Assembly (NCBI GenBank): GCA_963921425.1
Contig: OY992840.1
Coordinates: forward strand, 9,860,501-9,924,500
DNA length: 64,000 bases
Direction of reading: 5' to 3'
Source: Dryas octopetala
Lineage: Eukaryota; Streptophyta; Magnoliopsida; Rosales; Rosaceae
Shown one piece after another: positions 47,451 to 60,420 of this stretch (position 1 is the first letter of the stretch; every line of letters starts with the position of its first letter). The notes under the pieces are model-generated. The model searched no databases, was not told where the DNA came from, and was given only the letters and a program-made list of their open reading frames with translations. The position numbers and the translations under genes were made by a program.

Positions 47451-49817
47451 TTACAATTCCTCCCACTCTCTTACTCTCTGTTTAGACTTTAGTCTGTCTT
47501 TCACCGATGCCCATATTCAGCAGAAGAAAGTCCGGCCCAAAGAGCCTATAGCGCAGAGCCTTGTCCTATCCATCTCTTCAGGTCAGAGCCAGATTAGCCT
47601 TCTCGTTCGTGCTTTTTTTCACAGGTCAATCTCTCATTCAATTAGGGTTTCTCACAATTGATTCTGGGTTCGTTGTTTTAGGGTTGTATATGTCTGTATT
47701 ATACTGATAAATTGTTCAGAAAGGAATTACTTTTGCGAGCTCATTTGGACTGCAATATGTTTGATTAAATGCCTCAAACAAGTCTCTACCGAATCACTTA
47801 GCTTTTTCTTCCCTTCCCTTTTCCCTCCATTGTTTTTATATAATGTATGTAATACTCTGACATTATTAACTTGAATTTAGATGCTGGGGAGATTGTGGGT
47901 TGATATGTCCGTTTATTAGCCTTTTTGTTTGCACTTGGTTTGGCTTATTTCTTGATATCTATTGGATATCATAATGTTCATAGGAATTGTTTGGAAAACT
48001 TTTTTGGGTTATGATTTAGCATAACCTTTACACTGGAAATAGTGTTGCCTTAGGGCCCTTACTGTCCAAAACTGTGGTTCTTGACTTTGCTTTCTCGCCT
48101 AAGTAATGGGTACTTAAGCTTTCATAAGCACCATCTTGGTATTTTTTGTGCTACCAGTCATAATTCAGGAAACAGGTGAATATATGTCATTATTTTCCAT
48201 CTTGAGGCAATGCAAAGGCTGGATTAAGACTAAGGCATATTAATGCAAATTTTGAATTCGATTACACATAAGATTTGGGGTCCACCTTATTTCAGCTGTG
48301 GTTTGCTTCAGTTGGTGCAAATTTACATGAGAAAGTGATAAATAAGTGGTCCAAATGCAACAGAAAGTTTAATCGTTAAGATTTGATCTCAACTGCTATT
48401 TTGTCTTCTTAATTGTTGTTTTTTCCCCATTCTTACTTGTTACTGCTTTTCAAATCGTAACTCTCATACTTTTTTTAGATTTATTTGCTCATGCAATTAC
48501 TCTTTTGATTGTTAAGACTTTAAAATGTCAAAAGGAAAAAACATATTTTGTTCTGCTTGAATTATGTGTATTTTTTATTTCTGTTGTCTTGCACTTATAA
48601 TTCAGGTAGTCAACTATTCTTGTATGTTAATTTCTCCCAGATTTTTGTATACTTCAATATTTGCAAACTTTATGTCTTATTAAAGCAAAAATTTACATGT
48701 GGTGAAGATTAGTTGTATAATTCTTATGACAAGTTTCTTTACGTTCTTAAGTTTATGTTGATTTACACCTCTGAATGAGTCTATGTTACTTGAACTTGAG
48801 GTTGAATATCTTCTATACCTACATCAGATCTTCTAATCAAAGAGTTTTTCAAACTTTTGTAGAGCAATGTAATCTCCATAATTAGAAGTTTATGTAAACC
48901 TTGGCTGCTGGATGGTTGGGAGATGGGATTTTTCCTAATCATATGAATTCTTATATTTTATTCATGTTATGTATCATAATACATCTTTCAGACTAATGAA
49001 GCTATAACAATTGAAATCTAGTTATTGAATTCTTGTTTTAGTCTTTTGAATAATTTCTGTTCCTTTCTTTTATGTTCAATTTTGATATTAAAATGTGTCT
49101 TGCATATTTTGTGAAGGTTTAAGTGCTTTGTTGAATCACAATGGTAAGAGTTGTACATCTGAACTCTTATAAGTAAAAATCATCCTCTTTGCTGTTCAAT
49201 AATAATGTACATGGTACACATGGCTTTTGAAGTTTGTTCAAGAGATGGGGCTGAGAGTGCTTAATTTCTGGTCTGCTGCTGCCGTTTCCTTTAGCATGCA
49301 TGAAGTGAAGAGAGATTACACTGATTTAAAAAGTTATATGATTTGTGTACCTTTGAACTGATGAAATCACTCAGTTGCGTGACCAACCAAGATATATTTA
49401 TGATCCAAAACCAGTCTATTAGTATATAAGAGTTGTATTTTTAGATCTGCAAGTTCAAGAATGATAGTCCTATTTTATTCTAATTTCCTGATTACCCCTT
49501 ATCCAGTCAAAATTTCTTTCTATCTTACACATGATTGTAGGCCGAAGTATGTAAATTGCTGTGTGTTCTTAAATATGATTTTCTGTTTCCTTTTAAATTT
49601 CAAACACAAATCAGTTCTCAAATCTAGAGTTTTTTGGCACATGAATGTTATATTTTACTATATTGTCCCTCTTTTGACTGTCATTTGAGGTATGCATTTT
49701 TCATTTTTTGTTCCTATCTAAAAAGTGAAAAGTGAGTCAGTCATTGCTAGTACCTAAAATTTGAAGCAATTTTTTAATTTTGGCTCTGATCCTGCACACT
49801 TCCATCAATGTTTCCAG
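47451..49817 (+). other. Probable 5' untranslated exon and long leader intron of the MIC19-like gene
   Basis: A GC-richer segment at about 47470-47660, with CAG/GT junctions and an AGGGTTT motif, looks like a leader exon. It is followed by 2.1 kb of AT-rich, intron-like DNA to a TTTCCAG acceptor at 49817, 26 bases before the ATG. No open frame is conserved in it. The exon borders need transcript data. Confidence 0.4.
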
Positions 49818-49843
49818 GTATCTTATCAGGGAGCTGTTCTACC

Positions 49844-50386
49844 ATGGGTGATTTTAGTATTCAGATTAGCAGCAATCTGGTTAATAGGCTTGTGGATGAT
49901 GCTGAGAAGTCAAAGAAGAAAACCAGAAGAACTAAAACAAAGGTACCACGAGAGCCTCAACAGCCCCAAACGAAGAAATATCAGAAGCAGGTTCCTGATG
50001 ATTCTGAAACACTCAAGGGGGGAGGTGCTAGAGGATGGCCTCTTCAGCCTCCTCTATTCATGCCTATAACCCCTCCTTCACAGTCTACTCAGGCAGAGTT
50101 AGATGCAATCAGATCTGTTCTTCAAGAGAGTGAGAGGGTTGTGGAGCGGTTGCAGAAGCAGGAGGAGAACATGGTGCAGGAAGTGACACAAAGAGCAAAG
50201 GATCTCCGTGATGAGGAGTTCAAGCTTCCATACCAGAAGCCTATGCCCTGCTCAGCCGAGAGTGATGCTTGCTTGGTTTGCTACAAGGAGCATGCTAATG
50301 ACCCTCTGAAATGTGCTGATGTTGTTAAAAATTTTGCAAATTGTGCTCGCAGAGTTAGGCAGCAAGTGGGTTCGGCAGAGAAGTAA
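49844..50386 (+). CDS. MIC19: Twin-CX9C protein, MIC19/CHCHD3-like (probable MICOS subunit)
   Basis: A single coding exon of 180 residues starting MGDFSIQISSNLVNRLVDD. A basic Lys/Pro-rich segment (about 25-60) and a helical, coiled-coil-like segment (about 85-130, QESERVVERLQKQEENMVQE) follow. The C-terminus carries four cysteines with spacing C-x9-C-x10-C-x9-C (PCS...CYKEHANDPLKC...NFANC). That spacing and the CYxE...LKC pattern match animal MIC19/CHCHD3, a peripheral inner-membrane protein of the mitochondrial cristae-organising complex that is oxidatively folded by Mia40. Gly2 after Met resembles the myristoylated start of human MIC19. There is no transit peptide, as is usual for CHCH proteins. 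The assignment is from motif spacing; another CHCH family is possible. Confidence 0.72.
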   Translation: MGDFSIQISSNLVNRLVDDAEKSKKKTRRTKTKVPREPQQPQTKKYQKQVPDDSETLKGGGARGWPLQPPLFMPITPPSQSTQAELDAIRSVLQESERVVERLQKQEENMVQEVTQRAKDLRDEEFKLPYQKPMPCSAESDACLVCYKEHANDPLKCADVVKNFANCARRVRQQVGSAEK

Positions 50387-52099
50387 TGTTTTACAGGAAA
50401 TTTTCAGGTCATATACTTGAGTGCAAGCTGATTACCAAGTTTTTTGTGGTACAAAATAAACCAACACGAATTGGTGTCCCCATTTATTGGATTGCTTGCT
50501 GTGTTCTCATATGTCATTACAATCTTTAACTTTACATGGCTGAACTTTTTCTGCATTCACAATGTAAGTGAAATGTTCACTATTTTAGAGTTGGAAGTTA
50601 TCTTGTCTGTACTCACTATCTGATGCCTAGACATGTCTATTACAAGTTTATATATCAAACCAAGAAATCTGATTCATACTTGTAATTGTCTTATTGAAGA
50701 TGATATCGCTCATCTATTTTTTGAATCTTTACATCCACTGATTTTCATTGTTGAATTGAATGACATAGGCATTGGTGATCAGAAGAACCAATCCATGGCT
50801 TCTGTCATCTTAGCCATAAAGTCATAAATCAATCCTTTTATACTTTATGGCTTCACCTAGCTTTGCCCTTGCCATCACCTAATGTTGTGGACATGGGTAC
50901 CTTTATATCCAAGTAGAATGAAATCCATTCGTCAGAGCCACTATTTCGACCAACAAAAAAAAGTCAGAGCCACTATAATCATGTTTCCAAAACGCGTTTA
51001 GATGCTATGTTGCCCACTTGAACTTGTACATTCTCGTGCTTTTTTCCACTCCTTTCGTCAATGATGAGAAGGGTGAAAGTGTGCTTAAAAATACAAGTGG
51101 GTGATGAGTGCATTTTGGGAAAAAGAAAAATTGTGCACACTCATATCTTCGAAAATGTTAATGGATGCCTCAAAAGTACTTGGCAACTTTTAAAAATAAT
51201 AAAAAAATATTTATGTAATTTTTAAGATATTTTAAAAAGAAAAATACAATGTAAACAATTTTGTGTGGAACATTCAAACGCTCTCAAGAAAGTGTTTGAA
51301 TGCTCTTTATTTTTGTTGTTGCAGTTGATGCGGTTGATATAGTGACACCAAAAAGTGCTATTGCAATGTCATCTCTGAAATTTTAAGATATATTTGAATG
51401 TGTGATAGTATAACATAGCATTTCGCGATTCATTGGTAAATCTACTTTAATTATCTATCAAACTAATAATATAAACCATTAACAGGGTTAAAGCTAAACC
51501 GTTTGAAGTCCAGATGCAGCGTAGTATTCTTTCTACTACTATGTTAGTTAATATGTTAATACGGAAACGGTTATGATTTAAGGGATTATAGGTTTAAGAT
51601 ATAACATTTATAATTTTGATTAGGTATACATAATTGTCATTGCAGTGTTCAAATGCAGTGGCAACGAGCAAACTCTTAAAGCAACTGTGGGAGCCCAACT
51701 CATATTGGGCGAATCTTGATTGCATTGCAAGCTTAACTTTATCTGCTTGACAGTGCAATAAGAAGAAGGTTGTTTGATGAGTATCTAAATTGGAATACCG
51801 AGGATATGAAGTTGGTTGCAAGCTGGACAGTGGCAATACAAGTCAAACTAATCTTTTAAACATCCCAGAGAGAATGATGCAATGGGCAAATCCATATAAT
51901 CGACTCTAGTAAACATAGTAATAGATATTAATATATTTATATATTTATATATAAATCCCTTCTAGAGTCGTCATTTGATTCGGTAGGTATATTATCGTTG
52001 TCTTTTGTTTGATAATAAATTAAATACACAACTACTATCTTTAGTTCTTTACCATACGGGCTTAGACAGATGGAGAGTTATGTTTGTCATAGCAAATTA
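50387..52099. other. Gene-free stretch downstream of the MIC19-like gene
   Basis: The first few hundred bases are probably 3' UTR. The rest is AT-rich without supported features. Confidence 0.45.
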
Positions 52100-52980
52100 A
52101 AATTAGAAATAATTAGACTTAAGTCTTTTAGAAAAATAATTTTTAGATGGAGACCGGGGGTGTTTTAAAATTTATTGAGATAATTAGGTTTAGATCATTT
52201 AGAAAAACAATTTTTAGATGGAGAGCGGTGATATTTTAAAATTTATAAGAAAATTCCTTTAATTCATAATAATTTATAGAAAAATCATTTTAATTCATAA
52301 TAAAGTCTTTTTAATTCATAATAAAGTTTTTTTAATTTATAATAACGTTCTTCTCCGATTTGAAGGCTATTTCCCCCTATTTGAAGGGTATTTTCTTTCC
52401 TAGGGTATATAGTGCGTTTGTAGAGGCTACATGTTAGGGTTTAACTCCGATATTTTGGGTGGTCGTCAAAGAAGAAAAATAAAAGGACTTAATTAAAAAC
52501 CATAAATCATTACCGGTCTTAGTTTAAGAAAAGCTCATAAAATGGATTGAACTCTAAGTCTCCCATAGAAAATAGTTTTTAGATGGAAACTGATGATGTT
52601 TTAAAATTTATAAAAAAATCATTTTAATTCATAATAATTTATAAAAAAATCCTTTTAATTCATAATAGAGTCCTTTTAATTTATAAAAAAAATCCTTTTA
52701 ATTCATAATAAAGTCATTTACCGATTTGAAGGGTATTTCCCCCTATTTGAAATGTATTTTCTCTTCTAGAGTGTAGAGTGAGCTTTGTAGAGGCTGCATG
52801 TTACGTTTTAACTCCGAGATTTTGGGCGAAGCCCAAAATCTTAGAGTTAAAACCTAACATAAAGCTGTCAAAGAAGAAAAATAAAAGGACTTAATTAAAA
52901 ACCCTAAATCACAACCGGTCTTAGTCTAAGAAAGACTTATAAAATGGACTGCACTCTAAGTCTCTCTTAAAATTATCAAT
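52100..52980 (+). repeat. Tandem repeat, two diverged units of about 420 bp
   Basis: Unit 1 (about 52125-52555) and unit 2 (about 52560-52975) share, in order: TTTTTAGATGGA, repeated CTTTTAATTCATAATAA phrases, GAAGGGTATTTCCCCCTATT, TTTGTAGAGGCT, ATAAAAGGACTTAATTAAAA and ACTCTAAGTCTC. Unit 2 contains an extra palindrome near 52811-52850 (GATTTTGGGC/GCCCAAAATC). Confidence 0.75.
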
Positions 52981-53489
52981 GTTGATTGTTAAGAGTAGTT
53001 GGAGAGATGCAATAGGTCTAATGAGTAGTTGGTGTTGGTTAGATTATATGATCCTAGTTTGTTGTTATTTAACTAGGATTCACTCTTTGACTATGGTTAA
53101 TAGTTGCATATAGCTAGTAGGTCTGATAGTTCACTGAAAAAAAAAAATGAGATCACTCACTTTCTCTCCAATTTTCTCGCTCGCCAAACAGGCCTCTTGC
53201 TCTAAGATTTTTGTTTGCAATTGCTCATTTTTGTTCAGCATTCAATCTCCTCTAGCTCTAATCTTAGTTTCTTGCTCTTTTTGAGGACTTGTCCCTCACA
53301 ATTTTCAAATTTTCATCTCAATCTCTCACTCGTATCTCGATTCTCTCTCACTCTTATTTTGATTTCTCATGCGCTTTACGATCTCTCAATCTTGATTCTC
53401 TATTTCTCAAATTTCAGATTCTTGCATCTAATTCTTGCAAGCGGCTCCTACTACAATGAAAGCTATTCAACTGAATTTGACTCCTATTT

Positions 53490-54340
53490 CTTTTCTTTTT
53501 TGGTCAACAAACTTTATTAACGTAGGCATCGAGCCTGGAATACACAGCCAAAAAAAGCCCAAATACAAAACAATAGCCCACACTACCAGAAGCCCAACTT
53601 AGATGAGATAAGCAGAGCTAACAGACAAAGAAGAAGAAAACAAAAACCCCTAATCCAGGAGAAAGGAGGAGCAGTCGCTGCCACGAACAAAACGATGCAC
53701 CCACCCACGGAGGGTCGTTGCGAGGTGAGCCATATCGACACACGCACTCCAGCAACCAAATCCGAAGAGAAACCCCGAGCCAACACAAAGATCCAATTCG
53801 AGCAACAATGGAAAAAACCCAAATAACAAACTTAACCTTCCAAAATGGCAACAGCCCCTGCAAGATGGAACAAACACATAGAGAGGTTCAGGTTAGGGGT
53901 GACGGGGGCGAACGGCTCGACACCCACAGAGAAGGCACATGGCCGGTTAAGCAGGAGGAAAGTAAGTTCAGATTTGGGGTTTTAAGAGTGAGCCTAAGTA
54001 GGATGAAAGAGACATGGATTATGGAGGGGAAGTATGGAAGATGAGAGAGAGCGATGAAGGTGGAGGTATGGAGATCTAGGGTTTCAAAAGAAGGGTTGCA
54101 GGAGAAAGGGTTAAAAGATAAAAGAGAGAATTAAAAGGGAAAAATAACTCCCATTGAAGGGAGAGAAGCTGAGATAGGGCTCAGGGAAGGAGCACCAATT
54201 TCGGATGGAAAAACAAAGGATAGAGAAAAGGGGTAGAGAGAGAGTGGTTGAGCTGCACCACTCTCCCTCTTAGAAACTTGCTGGTATGTGAAAGAAAGAG
54301 AACGAAGCGTGTTAAGAAGGAATGAGTTCACGTTTATGTG
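53490..54340 (-). mobile_element. Retroelement-like sequence with A-rich 3' tail, minus strand
   Basis: Read on the minus strand, the block ends with TTAATAAAGTTTGTTGACC followed by AAAAAAGAAAAG (about 53520-53489), like a polyadenylated transcript inserted in reverse. Base composition is higher in GC than its surroundings, and open frames exist without recognisable domains. The 5' border and target duplication are not clear. Confidence 0.35.
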
Positions 54341-55430
54341 TTTCCAAGCAAATTGTCATACATATGAATTCGACTCCTATATCACAAAAATGTTGCGTGA
54401 ACTATTAATTAGTTTCCTCCAAAATCTCACATAACAACTAATGCACTATATTATTGCACACATTCTCTTCTTATTTTGTGGAATGTGGAAAACCTAGAAC
54501 TCTATGGTTTTATTAGCAAGAACTAGGAGAATTTATGTGAGATGTATACAAAACTTAAGATAGGTTAGTGTGCGGGGCAAAAATTGCGTGAAGGTAGTTG
54601 TAGTTGTTTGACTGCATATCCATTTCAAAAGCATGTTATGTTAATGCTTTGTTTTTTTTTTTTTTTTCATACATTTAAAAAATATTCACAAATGGTTATG
54701 AATAAATAACAAATATTTGAAACCCTTATCAAATTAATAGGAAAAACCCTTATCAACAAAAAAATTCAAATTTTAATGAGTTCTCGATGCTATGAGTTGG
54801 GCTCAATTTTTTTTTTTTTCATTAATTTGAATTCACTTTTTATCATTAAGTGGGAAAGATCATAACAAAAAATATGGTAGGTTGGTTTTTTTTTTTTTAC
54901 CGTCAAATTACAAATAAATTTATCACGAATACGAACTCAAAACAGATTTATCATTCTTAATATAAAACATGAGCTACTATCTAGCCAAATATTCATAACG
55001 CACTTAAGGGTCGATTGACTTTAAGTATTAAATTACAATTTTTTTATTTTTTTTTACTTTAGGGTCAGATATATTTGTGATTCCAATAAAAAATCTCACT
55101 TGCTTAGTGTCTAAATTAAATGCTTACAGTTTTCTTGAAAAAAGTTTTCCATTCGGTAGTTAAACTAAATTTCCATAAAAAAAAGGGTGAAAATTAAAGT
55201 TGTTTCAGTTTGACTCAAGTTTTTCACTTTTTCCTTCTATTAAAGTTTTATTTTTTTGAGTGTAAAATCAGATTTTTAATTTTTTTAAAGGCTACTAAAA
55301 TAGCATCACCAAAAATTAAAGTAAAACTGTAAACCAATGAATGAAATTATGAAAGTCAGGTAGCGAGTATAAAAGTATTAAACTCCGCACAAGAAAGAGG
55401 CGATCTTTTCAGTAAAAGTGTAAGACTGCA
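54341..55430. other. AT-rich gene-free stretch
   Basis: Poly(T) and poly(A) tracts near 54652, 54810 and 54888; no features supported. It ends in the upstream region of the BED/DUF659 gene. Confidence 0.45.
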
Positions 55431-55654
55431 AGGAAATGAAAGCCACGAGCAAATCACGTGCATGGGTGTGGGAAGATTTCGACGCTTTCTCCTCGGTAGA
55501 GGGCCCAACGAGGAGTCGAGGACCACTAATTTATCGCCGTGGTTTTTCATTTCCTCGCCACTCTTCCTTCCTCAAAATCGCCGATCTCAGTTTGCAGATT
55601 CCGACCGCTCCGATTTTTTCCTCTCAACTCTTAGATCATATTACACAACCAGGT

Positions 55655-55655
<1 letters not shown>

Positions 55656-55696
<41 letters not shown>
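55656..55696. repeat. (CT)n microsatellite
   Basis: About 40 bases of CT directly after the proposed leader-intron donor site. Confidence 0.9.
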
Positions 55697-55699
<3 letters not shown>

Positions 55700-56599
55700 A
55701 AACCCTCCTGAAAACATGAGCTCATTTATAGTAATGATGTAATTCAGTTTTGATATGTACCCAATTAAGTGCAGTTTCTTAAGCTCGATAATTCTCATTT
55801 AGTAACTGACTTGTATTTATTACTAATTCAAAGGGGCTTTGGTATATTTGCTAAGCTACTCGTGCATGATACTGATTATTTGGAAGTTAGGAACTTAGGA
55901 TGCTGTTTTGGATAAAATATTGGTAACTTGTGGGAATAATTTTTTGGGCTATTGGGAGATTAGCATACAGAGGAAGATAACTGAATGAAGAAAGAAAATC
56001 TAAAAGAGAAGAACCCAGTTGAGTGGAAGAGTGAAAACTCTTGTAAGCTAAAGACCATCGTGATTTGGTCAGTCTTTGAAGGCAACAATGCTTATGTATA
56101 AGGCTATCAAGCCAAGTTGATGTGCCAGTGGATTGGTTCCTTTGTGATAGGATATCATTCAAAGCTAAGCTTCTGCTATAGAAGTTGATTTTGGGAAAAT
56201 ATATAATGCCTATAAAGTTTTGCTCAATCTAAAATTGAAGAATGCGCTGCCTAGATATTCAGGGTAGTTCTTACAGAGTGCTTTTTTGGGTTAGATCTTA
56301 ACTGAGTAAGACATTAGAGTTCCCCAAGTAATCATAGACTCATAGTGACACAAAGAAGGTTTCATAAATTCTTCTAAAAAAAAGAGAGAAAGGTTCAATA
56401 AATTATGCATATTTAACTGGCATGGTTATGTATTAGTTGCCTTCATTCCCATGATAAGAGCATAGAGGTGGGAGTTTTTCCCTGGAAAAGTCATCTTTTA
56501 GTTTCTTATCAAGTTGCAAAGATCTATTTCCATCGGTGCTTGAAAATTAGTACATTGTTTCTATGAAGATTACTACATTGTTTCTTAATTAAAATTGTG

Positions 56600-56953
56600 A
56601 TGATTGGAAGGAGGTATGGGGTACGTTAATGAAACCTTAGGTAAGAAATTCATACTATGGTTGGTTAGCATGCTCGGGTGCTTGCTATTTAGTTTTTACC
56701 ATGCAAAACAACGTGTGAAGGATAAGCAATTATTGGAAGATCTTGGTAATGGAAAGTGGCATTTATGCAAGATTTGGGGGCAGCTATATCCTAGAAGGGC
56801 TGTTTAGTTGTATTGGAATTTATATGCTTAGTTGGGTAGCTGTTAGGTTTGGTTTCCAGAGAACACCTTGTCCTCAGTAACTTTGTGCGAATTCTGTTTG
56901 TACTCATTTACTGTTAATAAGATTTTGTTCTTATCAAAAAAAAAAAAAAAAAG
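56600..56953 (+). mobile_element. A-tailed retrosequence (LINE-like 3' end)
   Basis: The block ends ATAAGATTTTGTTCTTATC followed by about 17 A. This resembles the 3' end of plant L1-type LINEs. A short frame inside (about 56608-56807) has no clear domain. The 5' border is unknown. Confidence 0.4.
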
Positions 56954-57132
56954 TGAGGCCAAGTAGATGCTCTAACTTCCTTAGATCGTCATGCAAGAAG
57001 GAAGTTCAAACTTATTGTTTTGTACTCTTACATCCAACTAGTGTTCATTTAACAATTAATACACTTTCTTGTAAAATTATATACATTTCAACTGAAAATT
57101 AATATTATTGAATTTTTCACTTGTCACAGATA

Positions 57133-59631
57133 ATGGTTCGGGGAAGAGATGCTTGTTGGGAACACTGCATCCTGGTTGATGCAACAAAGCAAAAAGTTAG
57201 GTGTAATTATTGTCAACGGGAGTTCAGTGGAGGTGTATACAGGATGAAGTTTCACTTAGCTCAAATAAAAAACAAAGATATTGTCCCCTGTGCAGAAGTC
57301 CCAACTGATGTGCGGAATCACATTTTAAGTATATTAAGCACCACCAAGAAACAGAAAACTCCCAAGAAACCAAAGCTGGATAAGGCAGCTGCAGCCAATG
57401 GTCAAGAGAATAGCTCCTCCACTACTGGTGGCTTCCATCCTAACCATGGGTCCAGCGGACAGAATGGAAGCACCTGCCCTTCTTTGTTACTTCCGTGCCC
57501 TTCACCAATTGCACAGCAAGCGCTGGATGATGTTCAAAAGCAAAAGCAGGTTGTTGCTGATAAAAAAATTGCTGTGTTTTTCTTCTACAGTTCTATTCCT
57601 CTTAGTGCTGCTAAATCCATATATTATCGGGAAATGGTGGATGCTGTAGCAGAGTGTGGGGTGGACTACAAAGCCCCAAGCTATGAGAAACTAAGATCTA
57701 CTCTGTTGGAAAAAGTGAAAGGCGACATACATGACTGCTACAATAAATATAGAGATGAATGGAAGGAAACAGGTTGCACTATCTTATGTGATAGCTGGTC
57801 TGATGGTAGGAACAAATCACTTATAATATTCTCGGTTACAAGCCCCAAGGGGACCTTGTTTTTGAAGTCAGTTGATGTATCAGGTCATGAAGATGATACT
57901 ACTTACTTGTTTGAGTTGCTTGAGTCTGTTGTTATGGAGGTTGGTGTTGAAAATGTTGTCCAAGTTATAACGAATACTTCTGCCAGTTATGTTTATGCAG
58001 GAAGGCTCCTTATGGCCAAGTACAGTTCATTGTTTTGGTCTCCTTGTGCTTCTTACTGTATTAATAAGATGTTGGAGGATATAGGTAAACTAGAGTGGGT
58101 GGGTACAGTTCTGGAAGAGGCAAAGACCATTGCAAAGTTCATATACAGTCATGCATGGACTTTGAGTATGATGAGAAAATTCACTGGTGGAAGGGAGTTG
58201 ATCAGACCAAAAATTACTAGATTTGTGACTAATTTCCTCACCTTGAGGTCCATTGCGATTCAGGAGGACAATTTAAAGCACGTGTTTTCTCATACAGAAT
58301 GGTTATCTTCGGTATACAGTAGACGTCCAGAGGCCCAGGCTATCAAATCCTTGTTGTATTTAGAGAGATTTTGGAAGTATGCACGTGAAGCTGTGAGTAT
58401 TTCTGAACCGTTAGTTAAAATTCTTAGAACCGTTGATGGGGACATGCCAGCTATGGGCTACATATGCGAAGGAATAGAGAGGGCAAAAGTTGCAATAAAG
58501 ACCTATTATAAGGGCGTTGAAGAGAAATACATGCTGATTTGGGATATAATTGATCGGAGATGGAATATGCAGCTTCACTCATCCTTACATGCAGCGGCAG
58601 CATCCCTTAATCCATATATATTTTACAATCCCAACTTTAAGATTGATTTAAGGATGAGAAATGGGTTCCAAGAAACTATGTTAAAGATGGCTCCCACACA
58701 TGAAGATAAAATGGAAATAACTAAAGAGCATCCTGTATATGTTAATGCAAAAGGTGCTCTTGGGACTGATTTTGCAATCATGGGAAGGACACTGAATGCC
58801 CCAGGTATGTAAAGTTGCAGCTATTATTAAAATTAAAACAATAATAATAGAAACAAGAACTTTATGAAGCATGTGTTGGTCATATAAGGATCACCTGTTT
58901 TAGTATCTCTCATTGTACATAATGATGGTTGCATTCCAGCAGTTTGCATGCATCATTAAATTATATGCCAGCATAATGCAATTTGATCACTTAATTGGTT
59001 GATAATTTGTTATTGGTCAAAAGAGAATTTGAGTGTTAACAAGAAATAGAAGTTAAGAATAAGAATAACATGTCAAACAGGTCTTCCAGACCAACCAGTT
59101 TTAAGTATTGAGCATGTCCTTTCCCTCTAAAAGTGTCTCATAATCAGTGGGGAGGCTGATTGATGGTTTGTTTCCTAATCATCTATCTTAGGACTACATC
59201 TCCTGTATATTATTTTTGTATATATATGTTTTAAGACTTGGGGTTTCTATCTAATATGCCATCATGCATTTATAGGTGATTGGTGGGCAGGATATGGTTA
59301 TGAAATCCCCAGACTCCAGAGATGTGCAATACGGATACTAAGCCAGCCTTGTAGTTCCCATTGGTGCTGTTGGAACTGGAGCACCTTTGAGAGCATACAT
59401 ACCAAGAAACGCAACAGAGTAGAGCTGGAAAAATTCAATGATCTGGTTTTTGCGCACTGCAATCTTTGGCTGCAATCCATTTTTCAGAATAGAGATGGAA
59501 AATGTAAACCCATTGTGTTTGATGAAATAGATGTTAGCTCTGACTGGCCTACTGAGTTGGAATCTTCTGCCCCCCTTTTGGATGATTTATGGTTGGACTG
59601 CTTGCCCCTTGAATCTAGAGGCAGTCCCTGA
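57133..59631 (+). CDS. BED zinc finger / DUF659 / hAT-dimerisation protein, probable domesticated transposase
   Basis: Two exons (57133-58804 and 59276-59631) give 675 residues. The ATG of MVRGRDACWEH, right after the leader-intron acceptor, is the start. Order: BED finger (residues about 5-55; CNYC, then FHLAQIKNKDIVPC), basic linker (KKQKTPKKPK), DUF659 region (about 165-320) with LCDSWSDG (Asp220), and a hAT C-terminal dimerisation region in exon 2 with DWWAGYGYEIPRLQRCAIRI. There are no flanking inverted repeats or target duplication and no stops. The position of the second catalytic Asp is Asn281 (VITNTSASY where transposases read VTDNASNY), and the CxxH motif reads CASY. It resembles Arabidopsis At1g79740-type host genes. 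It probably binds DNA in the nucleus; the function is unknown. Confidence 0.85.
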
Positions 59632-60289
59632 ATTGTAAACAAAGAAAGAAAGAAAAAATAGAAATATATTTATGTACATCTCTGATTGTGTAATTCTGTA
59701 TAATATTGTAATTAGTGGTTGATAATTATAAAACAGAAGTCATTGATCTCATAGGCATTTAATATCTCAGATCCCATACAACTGTTAGGTGTTGAATTTG
59801 ATTCCATTTGAATCCGCAGAGAGAGCTAGAACCTGGCCAAAGGGCCAGAAGTTATGTCAAATTCAATAAAACTCTAGAGCACCTACACTAGTTAATGTCA
59901 GATTCAATCAAGGAATTATATTATTAAATATTAATAAAAATTAGCGGCCGGCACAATCAAAGTGCTTTGGACTTAACTTTGTCATTAAAATATAACTAAC
60001 GAGAGCTTATAACTATTTTTCCCTCTACAATTATTGCAGAAGTTTCGAGTTCAAATTTATTTTTTTATCCACATACAATAATAATATATATTTCTCAACC
60101 GCCCGATTATCCCCACCACAAAACCAGAAAAAAAAACACAACCGTCCAAACACCGACATGATAAGCTAAGTGCTAAACTTACAAAGTACAAAGATGCCAT
60201 ACCCCCATAAAGCATCTAACTTTTTGTCCAAACCTTAAACCCATATATTGAATATTTCTCTTTTTGTCTAAAGCACACACAAGGTATTA
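59632..60289. other. 3' flank of the BED/DUF659 gene
   Basis: Probable 3' UTR to about 59710 (ATAATATTGTAATTAG), then AT-rich DNA without features. Confidence 0.45.
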
Positions 60290-60420
60290 AATTTCGATTT
60301 TTGAGGGTTTCGAAATTTTAACACAACACTACCAAAATTTCGTCATAATTTCGACGATTTCGCCGAAAATTTCAAAATTTCTGCGAAATTTTCGGCCGCC
60401 GTAATCGTCCGCTGGAGCCG

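Larger units (their letters stand above)
55431..57129 (+). other. Probable 5' leader exon and leader intron of the BED/DUF659 gene
   Basis: A GC-richer segment ends at a donor-like CCAG/GTGCTC at 55652. The acceptor TTGTCACAG ends at 57129, three bases before the ATG. The intervening 1.48 kb would be the intron; it begins with a (CT)n microsatellite (55656-55696) and holds an A-tailed retrosequence. Inferred from splice signals only. Confidence 0.45.
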
